Assembly (NCBI GenBank): GCA_018136815.1
Contig: CM030938.1
Coordinates: 3,015,289 to 3,079,288, forward strand
Source: Isochrysis galbana
Lineage: Eukaryota > Haptophyta > Isochrysidales > Isochrysidaceae
Length of the DNA stretch: 64,000 nucleotides
Reading direction: 5' to 3'
Shown: positions 1-10,800 of the stretch, in pieces
Numbering within the stretch: position 1 is the stretch's first letter
How the letters are laid out: each line of letters starts with the position of its first letter
Position numbers and translations under genes: made by a program
Notes under the pieces: model-generated
The model's input: the letters and a program-made list of their open reading frames with translations, nothing else
Database searches by the model: none
Told to the model about the DNA's origin: nothing

Positions 1-238
1 GGCGGCCGATAGGCGGTAGGTGGACGGGCGAGTGGCAGCGCCCCGATGACTATAGAACCTAGAGGAAAAAGTACAGTAGATGACTAGGGGCGAGAATCCT
101 CAAAAATTGGGGTGTTGAGCCGATTCCTCTAGAAATCATAAAATCACTATCCCATCTGAGTCCCATGTTTGTCGTTTGGCCTGCTCTCAGGCGCTTTCGC
201 TACTAGTCTACTAGTCCGAGTTTGGTAAGGCGCGCGCC

Positions 239-500
239 ATGGGCACGCGCCGCAGGAGAGGGCAAAGAGAGAATGGAGTGTGGGGCCCAAAGGTTCTAAA
301 CGACTACACTCAGGCCCAGCCAGCCATCGACGTTCACAATCGACTTCGCCAACGGCATCTGGCGATGGAGAAGGCCATCCTCACCAACAGCTTCAAGATG
401 CACTTCTTCACGACGAACCTAGGCATGCAGGTTGTTGACGCCTATCTCGCCCACAAGTTCCTTAATGGTCCGAACGCGGATTTTAAAAGAAGGAGATGGA
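239..500 (+). pseudogene. Decayed PiggyBac-like transposase fragment
   Basis: The reading frame here contains a stretch like the C-terminal part of PiggyBac/IS4-type (DDE_Tnp_1_7) transposases: a motif read as DVHNRLRQ, then MEKAILTNSF, FFTTNLGMQVVDAYLAHKF. The order 'D-x-HN-x-x-RQ ... (F/W)-T-T-x-L-G-M-x-x-V-D-A-Y-L-A' is the recurring feature of these proteins. The open frame continues to 637, but residues after about 490 look unrelated. No catalytic Asp region, zinc finger or terminal repeats are visible, so this is a remnant. It could also be the 3' end of an element whose 5' part lies left of the window. Confidence 0.45.
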
Positions 501-1200
501 AAAACTCGCCTACCGACTCATGCACAATCCTGACGCACCCCAACGCACATCGCCCACCCCCAGAGCGCACTGCGCACGGCCATCCAACTCGCCTAGCGCA
601 TATCCTTGCACAGCAGACGGACGCAACCACGTGCTGACCCCCTTCAACCAGATCAATTGGTATGTCTTGGCGGGCGGCAGCCGCCAGCAGAAATGCATGT
701 ATTGCGGCATGCATACCTTGACTGCTTGCAGCATCTGCAGTACGCCCGGTGGTACCAGCACACAACGGCCTTACAGGCCCTCTCCCTGACGCCCTCCGCC
801 GCCGTGGCGCGCTGGGGGCCTGCATATGATATGGACGGCCCCGCATAGCGCCGCTCGCGCTGCGCGGGCGCCGCGCCCGCCCCGCCAGGGGTGCGAAGGA
901 CGCTGGCGACATCATCGACGTCGTCGCAGCCAGCAGCCAGACGCTCCAGCTCCACCAGGCGGGCCGTCGCGCGGCGAGTGCGGATGTGCGCAGCTGGGAG
1001 GCTGTCTCCCAGTAGGCCTCGAGCCTCTAGCCTCTCCTCGAGCCATTTCCCAGCTTCCACAGCCCCCCCAGAGGGCGAAGGACACACGGCGAAGGGATTG
1101 CGCCGGCGCGAGGAATTGGCCGCCCACGTAGTACAGGAGTACTAGGGTTAAAAGTAGTGGGCAAGTTGGCCCGAGGAGGAGGTGAGCGAATGCAAGGGCG
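501..1200. other. Intergenic, no supported gene
   Basis: GC-rich sequence with short overlapping open frames on both strands and no recognisable domain. Nothing distinctive was seen apart from a transition to homopolymer runs near 1200. Confidence 0.5.
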
Positions 1201-1204
1201 GGGC

Positions 1205-1526
1205 GGGGGGGGGGGGGGTTCCCCCCCCCCATCGGGACCCCCCCCCCCCCCCTCTCTCTCTCTCTCTGCTGGACGTTGGATGATCCCACCGAGAGTAGTC
1301 AAGACCTCGCGATCCTCAACTTCACAATGTACTGAGGCGCCTCTAACATTAGGAACCACCCCTTGGGTCCCTTCCCCCCCCCCCCCTTCCACTCGCTCTC
1401 TCTCTGCCTCCCCCCCCTCCCCCCTCATCCACTCCCCTCACATCTCTCTTCTCTGTTTCATCTCTCTTGTTTCAGTCCCTCGCTCCCTCCCTCTCTCTCC
1501 TCTACGTCTCTCTCTCTCCTCTCTCG
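1205..1526 (+). promoter_or_regulatory. Pyrimidine-rich leader of the NhaA gene
   Basis: Poly-G and poly-C runs are followed by C/T-only tracts (CTCTCTCT, CCCTCCC) that run up to the ATG at 1527. Similar pyrimidine-rich sense-strand sequence precedes the starts at 12037 (minus) and 25603. This could be a core promoter or 5' UTR element; the role is inferred from position only. Confidence 0.4.
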
Positions 1527-2998
1527 ATGCGGGCGGTGCTCGCGCTGCTTCTCGCCGCGCCGCCCGCGCTCGGGCTTCTGCGGCCGGTGGGACTGCGCGG
1601 CGCGGCTCGTCGGGGTACGGTGGTGGCGTGTGACGGCCCTGAGCTCGTCGGACCTGCGCACGTCCCGCTCCCGCCCATCCTCCAGTCTCTTTCTCACGCA
1701 CAGGAGGCGGGGCTCGGCTCCGCTGCTCTCCTCGGAGCCACCGCTCTCTCTCTCTCTCTGGCCAACGCGCCCGCGACGGCGAAGGCGTGGCTCGCGGTTT
1801 GGGACACGCAGCTTGGGCCCGCCATCGGAGCGCATCACCTCACGCTCCGAGGATGGATCAATGAGGGGCTGATGGCAATCTTCTTCTTCATCGTCGGTGA
1901 GGACGCGGTGACCACGTCGCACACGCGTGGGCCCCGGCCCGTGCCCAGCCGCACGCGCATCCGACCGATCGACTGCCCGTCCATGCAGGTCTCGAGATGA
2001 AGATCGAGATGCGTGTCGGCTCGCTGGCCTCGCTCCGCAAGGCGGCGCTCCCTTGCATTGCTGCCCTCGGAGGGATGGTGACGCCAATGGGCGTATACTT
2101 TGTCGTGCAGCGCCTCATGGGCGGCGGCTCGATGTGCGCGCTCACCGTGCCCATGGCGACGGACATCGCTTTTGCGATGGCCGTATATGGCCTCTTTCGC
2201 AAGCGCATGCCTGCAGCGGCCTCTGCCTTCCTGCTCACCCTCGCTACGGTCGACGACCTCGGCGCTATTCTTGTTCTAGCCACATGCTTCGCCTCCCACG
2301 TGTCACTTCCATTCCTCGGCGCCACGGCCGCCGTCACGGCGGGACTGGCTGCCTTTGGCCGCACGCTCGCGTCTGACCTCCGTGCCTTCGCCGCGGGCGG
2401 CGCAGTCCTGTGGTACTGCCTGCTTCGATCGGGGGTCAATGCAGACATCGCTGGCGTGTTGGCCGCCTTCTGCATCTCGACTCGAGCAAAATACACGGGT
2501 CCGAGGGGCGAGCAGGAGGACCTCATGCACCGCGCAGTCCTGCGCCTCTCGCCCATCTCCACCTTCTTCATCATGCCCCTCTTCGCCCTCGCAAACACAG
2601 CGGTTCCCCTCGGCTCCGCGGCCACGGCCAGCGCCTCGGCCGCTGCTGCGGCCGCAGCCAAGGCGGCAACAGCCGCATCAGTGGCGCCAGCCCTTGGTAT
2701 CGGCGCCGGCCTCCTTATTGGCAAGCCCTTGGGCATTTTCCTTTTCTCCCTGCTTGCCACAAAAACGGGGCTCGCCGCGCTTCCGGTTGGAATGTCCAAG
2801 TCTCACCTGGGCATTGTGGGCGTGCTTGGCGGGATTGGCTTCACAATGTGCCTCTTGTTGACCGAGGTTGCCATGCCCGCTTCTCAGCGTGCACTGCCAA
2901 AGATCGTCATCCTGCTCTCATCGCTGGCGGCCTCGGTCATCGCCGCCGCCGCCATGCGCTCACAGCCGATCCTCGCCAGCGACGACAAGGTAGCCTGA
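1527..2998 (+). CDS. NhaA-family Na+/H+ antiporter with plastid-type leader
   Basis: Two exons, 1527-1896 and 1989-2998, joined across a 92-nt GT-AG intron; the product is 459 aa. The junction restores the family reading GLMAIFFFIVG/LEMKIEMRVGSL. NhaA hallmarks are intact: ATDIAFA (D182), TVDDLGAI (D212-D213, the ion-binding aspartate pair of the bacterial enzyme), LLIGKPLG (K369) and GGIGFTM near the C-terminus. About ten hydrophobic segments are present. In bacteria NhaA exchanges Na+ for H+ across the inner membrane. The first ~35 residues (MRAVLALLLAAPPALG, then Arg/Gly/Ala) look like a signal peptide plus transit peptide, so plastid envelope or thylakoid location is inferred. The residues 640-710 nt into exon 2 are an Ala-rich loop. 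The ATG at 1527 is chosen because it gives this leader. Confidence 0.9.
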
Positions 2999-3890
2999 GT
3001 TGCGGCCGCCGTCACGTCACCCACATGCTACGCTTGCTGATGGGCATCAGTATGTCGTCACATCGCCAGCAGTGCCTATGCTGACCTCCGCCGAGGACAC
3101 TTCCGATTGTTCCATGGCGCGAAATTGTGACACCGCACAGCACAGTGGCGTTGGGCCGCAGACGAGGAGTCGACATCATCACGCCGCTCCGCGGCATGCC
3201 CTGTGCCCTCGTCGCACTAGTTGTCCCAAGGAAGAGAAGCCGTCCTTGGGAAGGCCGTGCGAGGGGTTGGCTTGTATGCGCTTTGAGAAGCCATTTTCGT
3301 TTGTTGCTTTTTGAACGCTCAAGATTCGCGAGCCAAGCCGCTCGATTCGACCTGTTGACATCGAGGCGGCGTGCGTGGCTCTACAACCTGTTACAAGTCC
3401 GAGACGGTAGTCGTGGAAGAGAAATAGGGGGAGAACGAGTGGGCGGAGTGTTCGCCCATGGGGAACTGCGCTCTCGTCGTCTCCACGGCCGGCGAACTCC
3501 ACACCATTCTGGGTAATATAACATAATATATATTTGTGTGCCATACCCATACATCTGTAGTGAATCTATAAATTATTTTATGAATAATCCCAATCTCGCC
3601 TCGCACGTGCACGTGGGTCTGGGATCCATCGAAGGTATAGCCACGCCCTATCTCCGCTAAACTTTCCCCTCCCTAACCTGCCTTACGGCCCACCCCTTGT
3701 GCGCTACTTAGGGGCTCGGGTTGTGTGGGTCCCAGGGTTGGTTGGGCGGGGTGCGGGGTGCTCCGGCCCCTAGCGGCTTTGGCCACGCCTTCCTGCCCTG
3801 TGCCCTGTGCCACTTGGTGACGGGATATCTCTCGTGGCGGCAGTGATGAGTGATGATGCATCAGTACTGATATCAGTTCTTTACATCAGT
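2999..3890. other. Intergenic, with a partial family C repeat
   Basis: No supported gene. An AT-rich stretch (3500-3600) is followed by a degenerate family C copy at about 3655-3790, recognised by the block CCTTACGGCCCACCCC and GCTACTTAGGGGCT, found elsewhere as CCTTGCGGCGCGTCCC and CTACTTAGGGGC. Confidence 0.45.
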
Positions 3891-3892
3891 AT

Positions 3893-4672
3893 CAGTTCAA
3901 CTAACTTTATAGTCAGTTGCCAGAACCTACTTTTATAAGTGGGGGACAATGGGGGCCTCTCGCCCCCCTCACACCATCGCGGACACCCCCCGGGGTGGGC
4001 CCGTACAATCAACCCCAGCCCCTGCCCTTCTGCCCTTTGGCAAGGGCAGGGCACTCAACAATCTGGCCCAGACCCTTCGGGGGCGCGGCCCGCGAGCCGC
4101 ACTCCCACGCCCGCGCTGGGCCTGCCCTCGAGCTGACTCCCCCTCTGTCCCTGGTCGCCAGGCATACAGGTGTCTCTGGGCGGCTCCCATGGCCAGCGAG
4201 GCGAGCGTGGGAGAGGCAGGGGGGGCCAGGGGCTGAGCCCCAGCCTCCACTGCCCCCTGAGCTGCCCTTGCTGGCCCCCTGGGAGCCCCCAAAGGACCTC
4301 TGAGAGCAGGGACGACGAAGGGAGAGAGTGGAGAGAGGGAGAGGGGGGGTTTTGCACCCCCCCCGATGGAGTGCGGTTAGAAACAGGCCCCGTTTGCGTT
4401 AGCAAACGGGTAGGGGGCGGCCGGCGACAGGAGGGAGAGAGAAGGGAGCGGCTCAAGCTCGAGGAGAGTATCCGGAAGGTGGCACAGGCTACTCGACTCG
4501 CAGTCGTTTTTCTCGAGAACTGCTCACGGCGCGAGCTGGAAGGGCCGATCCTCTTTGGCTCGACGAGAGGTTCCTCCCCCCCCCCCGGTGCTTTTTCCCG
4601 GAGAGTCGCCCGACGTAGGTCGGTCCGCCTCAATGGGTTTTCCCTCATTTTAACTTGTGGGGAGTTAGAATG
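3893..4672 (+). repeat. Family B dispersed repeat, long copy (+)
   Basis: It starts at a near-palindrome (CAACTAACTTTATAGTCAGTT) followed by AACCTACTTTTATAAGTGGG, and ends at CCTCATTTTAACTTGTGGGG. A near-identical inverted copy lies at 23490-24260. Shorter copies lie at 38710-39125, 43880-44115, 44740-45040 and 54588-58105. The sequence has long G and C runs and no conserved reading frame. No transposase is visible, so it is a non-autonomous element or one module of a composite. Confidence 0.75.
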
Positions 4673-4837
4673 GGAGCCGGGTGGGGGCTTGCGAGGGGGG
4701 AGATGTGGAGGGGTGCATAGGTGTATGTAGTATCTGTGGCAACAACACGCGCCAAGGTGTACGGGCAGGTGCGCTGAGGGCTGTCGTGTTAGTACCGGGC
4801 TAGTGAGAGTAGTGGTAATAATGCTCAGTTAGATTAT

Positions 4838-5168
4838 TCATTTATAGTCAGTTGCCATGGAGCGCGCCGCCGCTCCCCTCCTCTCCTTCGGGCCCCCCGC
4901 CGAGCGAGGGCGGCCCCCCAGCCCCCATGGAGCAGTCGCAGTCGAAGCGGCCGCGTCCGCCCGCTTAGGCCGAGCAAGTGCGTGCGACCCCGGTCGCGCC
5001 ACACGGCCCGTGGCCCCGGCCACACCACACAGAACAGCCATGCTGCCCCCCCCCCCATGGGAAGCTGCAGGCTGCAGACCACAAACAGCAAGTGCCTGGC
5101 CTGTGCGGCCACTACTCCACTGGGCATGCCTTATGGCGCGAGGCCCCAACTAAGTTTATACTTAGTTC
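4838..5168 (+). repeat. Family A dispersed repeat (+)
   Basis: It begins with TTTATAGTCAGTTGCC then ATGGAGCGCGCC, contains GCGTGCGACCCCGGTCGC and CGTGGCCCCGGCCACACC, and ends with a palindrome of the type AACTAAGT-TTAT-ACTTAGTT. Other copies: 22605-22740 (partial), 39410-39690 (-), 53795-54130 (+). Open frames in it are not conserved between copies. Confidence 0.75.
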
Positions 5169-5559
5169 GCCCATGGGGGGGCACGAGCCCCCCCCCTCTC
5201 TCCACTCCTCCCCTGCCTTGGGGGAGGAACCACCCATGCTCCTGGCACGCCTGATGGCTTGCCAGGAGCACACTGCCCTGCGAACCCACTGTCCCACTGG
5301 CAGGCTCGCCTGCCTCGCGCGTCCTGGCCTGTCGTGGCCAGCCCATCGCTCCAACCCCCCCTCCCCCTTGTTCGACAGGCGGACAGGTGCAGAGTGGGGG
5401 CCCTTGAGGCCCAGGAGCGCCAGCGAGGAGGTGTCGTTCCTTCAATAGTGGGACATCAGTCGAATTGAGCGATCAAATGTCCACAGTTGTATATAGAGCA
5501 GTATTTTAAAATTAAATGAAGACTAGCATAACAATTTTTTTTCTCTGTTCCCCCCGCGG
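5169..5559. other. Intergenic, no gene seen
   Basis: Pro/Cys-rich frames only. There are local inverted words (CTGGCACGCC and GGCTTGCCAG) and an AT-rich end. Possibly a continuation of the repeat at 4838-5168. Confidence 0.35.
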
Positions 5560-5595
5560 TGCATGTTCCCCCCGAGGGGGACGCCGTGTCAACGC

Positions 5596-6235
5596 TTTTC
5601 CTCTGCGTCTCCTCTAAGGCCGACAACTACATAAACATAAACACGCAATTTAAGAGATATTTCGCACGGAGCACCTGTGATGACTTGCAATCACATCGTG
5701 CACGCCGTGCATGGGCACGGCGCGATGTGCATCGGTCCCCCCGCGGAGACGCCGTGCGTGCGCATGTCAACTTGTTCCCTCTGCGTACCCCCTAAGGCCC
5801 ACAACTACGTAAACTAGCCGTATAAGAGATGTTTCTTTACGCAGCACGTGTGACGACTTGCAATCACATTGTGCACGCCGTGCATGGGCACGGCGCGATG
5901 TGCATCGGCCCCCCCGCGCGGGGCGCCGTGCGTGCGCATAGCAACTTCCAGGAAGGTGCACGCCGTGCGTTGACGGCGTGCGGAAACTTCAATGCGCACG
6001 CACGGCGTCCCCGCGGGGGGCCCGAGAGAAATCTCATCATGCGCCATGCGCCTGCCGAAACCCTTTTCTGCGCATCCGTGACGGCGTGCGGAAACTTCAA
6101 TGCGCACGCACGGAGTCCCCGGATTGCACGGCGTGCGCTTGACGAAACCCGTTTATACATCCGTGACGGCGCGCAGAAACTTCCCCGCGCCCATGTGATT
6201 GCCACTCATCATGCGCACGGCGTGCACACGCATCC
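5596..6235 (+). repeat. Tandem repeats dense in GCACGCCGTGC-type palindromes
   Basis: Two ~177-bp units (about 5600-5776 and 5777-5945) share CTCTAAGGC..ACAACTAC, ACTTGCAATCACAT and GTGCACGCCGTGCATGGGC. They are followed by a repeated GACGGCGTGCGGAAACTTCA at 5969 and 6078. The dyad GCACG(C/G)CGTGC and variants recur many times. The block ends about 90 bp before the start at 6323. Confidence 0.65.
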
Positions 6236-6322
6236 AGAGTCTTCCTCCCAGACATCTTCCACCACCACCCACACCCCGCTTCACTATCCTCTTCCCTCCT
6301 CCACAAGCCTCGCTCCTTCGCC

Positions 6323-7366
6323 ATGGGCCAGTACTTTGTCTTCATCGCCAAGCGACTCGGTCACCGCACCTACGAGGAGGTCCGCAGCCCAGCCTTCAGG
6401 TTCTGCGAACACATGGAGGAGGGCATGAGCGGCGCCATCCTGGCGATGCTGCTCGTCACAGCCTCTGGCATGGGCCGTGGATGTGGAGACTTTCGCGTGG
6501 ATCTGGCCAAGGAACGCTACCCGTCGATGTGGGCACTCATCGAGCCACAGCTGTCGAGCCATGCATGGGCCGTTGGTGCAAGGCAAACCTCATGCTCGTC
6601 GGCGACTACTCCGACGAGCATAGATGCTCCGTTAGGTATCAGGTCGTCAGGTTTCGGCTCCCTTAGCATGATATCAGGTCCTATTCTCAGCCTAATATCA
6701 GGTTGTTACGCGATATTATAAGTATAGTAGTGATGAACAAAAGAATAGCTTACTTATACTTCTGCATTGCTGATCATTTATTATTAATTATTAATTACCC
6801 CCAGACGCTAATCTAGCCTTTGTGTTGGGTCGCCATGGAGGGGGGGGGGGCGCCCCTCCACACTGTCTTGATTCCCCTCATGCCCTCATGCCCTCATGAG
6901 GATGAGGGGCGAGAACCACCCATCCCCCCTTTCCCCCGCTGTTTTTCGCGCTAAGTGTACGACTACTACTACAAGAGAATTCAATTGTCCACTATATTTA
7001 TAGTCGCCTGACCTCGTCATGACCTTACATCAAGCCATCAGGTCATCAGGTCTAGAGGACCTAATATCATGATATCAGGACCTAATATCAGCCTAATGGA
7101 GCATCTATGCCGACGAGTACGACAGGATCCCCAAGACCAAGTACATTGGAGACGAGGCCGCCGTCGCGTACCTCTGCATGGAATACATCATGGCGGTCGC
7201 GTACGCTGAAACGAATCCCATGGTGCAAGTGCACCGAGCAGCTGGCAAACTCTACATGGAGAACAAGAAGGCCGTCCTCGCACGCGTCACGGACCTCGCC
7301 ACCCAAAGGATCGAGGAGGGATGTGAGAAAAAGACGAAGAAGATGAAAACTCAGCCCGCGTAGCTG
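6323..7366 (+). pseudogene. Small unknown gene split by a MITE
   Basis: The 5' part (6323-6618) reads MGQYFVFIAKRLGHRTYEEV and so on; the 3' part (7118-7363) includes YIGDEAAVAYLCMEYIMAVA and ends KKMKTQPA then TAG. They are separated by the 491-bp element at 6619-7109. Removing the element and one 8-bp target copy rejoins the frame (..VGDYSDE/YDRIPKTKY..). A second lesion is a 1-nt deletion near 6575, which shifts the 5' part relative to the 3' part. The intact product would be about 185 aa, soluble, with a Lys-rich tail. I do not recognise the family. The 3' end and 3' flank are repeated at 24300-24770 (-), so it belongs to a gene or repeat family. Confidence 0.6.
6611..7117. mobile_element. 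hAT-type MITE, 491 bp, with 8-bp target duplication
   Basis: The element spans 6619-7109. The left end is CATAGATGCTCCGTTAGG and the right end is its inverse with one mismatch (CATAGATGCTCCATTAGG on the minus strand). The flanking direct repeat CCGACGAG occupies 6611-6618 and 7110-7117. The interior is AT-rich and noncoding, with many ATATCAGG/CCTGATAT words near both ends. The 8-bp duplication is characteristic of hAT transposition. It has a sibling at 35366-35874. Confidence 0.92.
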
Positions 7367-7860
7367 GGGGTGTTGAGAGGGGGGAGCGTGATTAGCTTTG
7401 TACTCATCTTCCTAATAATAATATTATTGTGGCTACCTAAAAAGAAAACAAGCACATGTGGATGAAAAAAAATCACCTGGCCCTCTTTTGACGGAACGCG
7501 ACTTTGGCTGTCGGGCGATGCGGCTGCATGGCGTCCTCCATGTCTTGATCGGCCGGCGCGGCGGGGTGGGCGGAGAGAGAGGACGGGAGCGTGGCGCGCT
7601 CCATGACCCTATCGTTTTAACGATAGTTGAGGCTACGCCCTAATAGATTTTGTTTTACTACTACTATTCAGAGCTCGTTCTCGTGTGAGCATGTACCGAA
7701 TATACCATCGTGCTTGCCTCCTCGATACCTCTCATGTCCCATGGCTACATGCGAAGCGCGACGCATGCGTGCAAGATGGCGTGGACCCTTCCGGCGGCCC
7801 ACTTGCTTACGTGCGCAACCGGGAGGGATAAGGCACTTTCAAGGGGTCAGGTGAGATGGT
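7367..7860. other. 3' flank of the split gene; intergenic
   Basis: The block from AGCTGGGGGTGTT (7361) through CCTGGCCCTCTTTTGACGGA (7477-7496) is repeated in inverted orientation at 24310-24590. The rest holds no supported gene. Confidence 0.5.
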
Positions 7861-10800
7861 TCATAGCAGAGATGTATCCGCCCCACTCACCCCGGAGGAT
7901 ACCGTGGAGGGCCGTGTCACTAATCGGGTGAGGGCCCATAGTAGCCAAGCAACCAAGCACACAATGACAAGGAGCAAGAAGGCGACGAGAACCCAGAGAG
8001 GTGTCGCAAGCAAGGCGCGGCTTATAGCGTTCCTGCCCTCAGAATCGCAGGATGGCTCTTCTGCCTCAGCTGCAGCAATCATGCGGTTCATCTCCGAGGC
8101 GACCCACGGTCTCCAAGGGTCGACGATGCGGAGCTCAATTGGCTCGCTCAGCGTCTCGCCAATCACGTTAGAACCCGCATGCAACTCGAGGGCCTCAACA
8201 ATCGCCGACAACGTGGGTGGCTCCCCACCTTGCACATCATCGCCAGCGACTCGGGTGTGGACACACGAGATCCCGCCAAGTAAATCGCCGACCGTGAGCA
8301 TCCACGGCCGAACAGCGCCGTCGTTTCCCTCGCCTTGAGCGCTAATGGTGCGTGCTGCCGCCGCACTACTCTTTGCACGGAAGAAGCGGAGAGGCAGAAT
8401 CGCTTGCACGTCTCGCAGGCGCAACCGGACAGCGGCACTGATCGTGCCATCGCCCCTTGCAGATCGGCGACCTAGCTGGCCATGAAAAGACGGCGTCGGA
8501 AGCTGCAATTTGAGCGTGCCTTCGACATCCATGTGAGTCAGCGAGATCAGCGCGATCTCACCTGAGTCCCCGACGACTAGCCTAGTCCGCTGTGGATCCA
8601 ATTTGGCCTCGCCCGCTACGTCGCGCAGTGTGACCGAAGGAGAGGATCGGTTAGGGAGGAGCGCGAACGTGGCATGCGCGCCCAGGTCGCTCGCCCAGCG
8701 CGCGCCATTCAGCAGCGAGCCACTCGGGCGGAGTCGAAGGGGCCGCCCACCGAGGTCGAGCAACATAGGTTGCAGTTTTACCAAATCCGCAGCCCGAAGG
8801 GCAGCGTTGACCAGCGCAGCGAAGGCTGGCGCAATGCCGAACCAGCGCATCCACGACGCCGATGCAAACGACGTCGATCCGTCTGCAGAGGACGCGCCTC
8901 CCCGTCCCTGCCCGTGTGCGCCGGTGGCGTCCTCGCCTCCCAACTCTCCCAAGGCTGTCTCACCGCCAAAAGCTGAGATATCCGGCTGATTTCCATAGGG
9001 GCACGGCTTACGCGTGGCGCAACGAGCTGCCGTGGCGATGGCATTGCGGAGCATGATGGGCAGGATGGATCCACTCACAAGCTGCGCTACGGAAGCGCCG
9101 GTGTGCTGGACCGGGCCCGGCGCCGCCGACATGCCATTGACCGCCTTCAAATAGATAGCGAGGACAGAGTTGACTGCGTGGACCACGTCCTCCGGCAATG
9201 CGCCTGCACCAAGCGCGCCGGCGTCGAGCTCAATGTTACCATTAACATCTACCGTTGACACCCCAAACTCATATAGCGCGCAAGCAAGCACTGATGCACC
9301 CTGCGCAAGCGGAAGCGCCGATGTGCGTGCGTTGGCTGATACATCATGGCCGCGCAACCCGACCACGAAGCCCTGGGAGAGCACGCGCCCTCCATCCATA
9401 TTAGGGCCAACCGCGGTTGCTGCGCCACCAACCACTGCCTCCGCGGCTTCTTGGGCATCGCTCAGGGGGTTGCCTGAGCCCAACCTGGCAACCTGCTCCT
9501 GATGCGTGATGAACTTCGCACGGGATAGCTTCGGCGACCACACCACGTTGACATTAGCGCGGAGGTCGATGTAATCGAAGGCGGCGAAGCCCGAAATGGC
9601 TGTTCCAACATTGACATTGACGAGCGAGCGGGCACCTAGCGTGATATTGAGACCGACCAACTCGAGATGAAGCACACCTGAATTGGTCTCATCACCCACA
9701 ACTACCCCCACCCCCCTACCAGGTTTGCTCAGCGGGTTGGATCCCAGGACTGCGCTCACCATCGCAGAGAGATCGCTACCGCTCAGCCTGATTTCAGCAG
9801 CGGTCGGCCGGCGGCCAAAGGCCGGTACTAACGAGCCGACCGCTGCAAGCAGCCGCGGTGGCGCAAAGGGCGCGCCCTCTCCAAGCAGCCTCCGAAGAAG
9901 GATATTCGCGAGCTGGCATCCGTCGCCCGTCATGCAGATCAGCTCGCTTGGCCTGCTCCCACTCGGCGCCTCCTCGACAAGCGAAGGTGGCCGCTTCGCA
10001 ACTGTAAGACTGCGCGGCAACAGCATCTTATTCGCGGAATCGATGGCGGATGCTTTAAGGATGGGCGTCGCTGCGCGTACAATCTCGTTAAGCACCGTTG
10101 CGCTGGTGGCAGACGACCCAAAGAGGTGCGCCTCAATCCCACCGATAGAGAACCGAGCCCATCGGCAAGCCTCATCAAAGGCGTCGCATTTGCAACGACT
10201 AGCAGACCGGATGAGACCCAGTAGGACGGAAGAGGCGGACAAGCCGGGGATGCAGCGAGGGTCGAGGAATCCGGTGCGGGCGATGAGCGCGCTCCCGTTA
10301 TGTTCGGTGAGAAAAGCAAGAGAGAGGTTGGTGGCAAACTTCATGTCCGTCAGGACAAATGTGACGTCGGCGTGGCGCAGGTATGAAGTCATCAGCCCCA
10401 ATGCCCTGTCGGCGGCGATAGAAGCCACGCACGTCGCCTCGCGGATGCTGAGTTGCACACTGACAGCATCAGGCTTGCCTGTTGAGCGAGCGACAACGAG
10501 CGGCTCACGCTCAATGTACGAGCATCGAATGTGTGAGAGTGTTACTGCGCGTATTGTGACATGCCCCGAAAGCGGGAGGTCGAGGTCAACCTGTGATGGG
10601 AGGAGGGTAGTGGTGACTAGAGGAATATCGTCCATCGGCGGCGATCCCACAGTGCGAGTGGCGGGTCAGGTGCCGCCCGAGAGCTGGGAAAGACCTGCGC
10701 ATGTGCATGGCACGGACCAGATTGCTACGACCAGGTGGTGGAGTCAAGTAGGCGTCAGGCAGCATAATCGTCTCCTTCCCAGCGAGGAACTCGAGAAGTG

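Noticed and set aside
3917-4730. Open frames of 100-197 aa in family B
   Set aside because: Not preserved between the two long copies of the repeat.
10586-10650. Two overlapping minus-strand genes in different frames
   Set aside because: A phase-compatible GT-AG intron (10617-10731) joins them, and only the upstream part has a signal peptide; kept as the alternative model.
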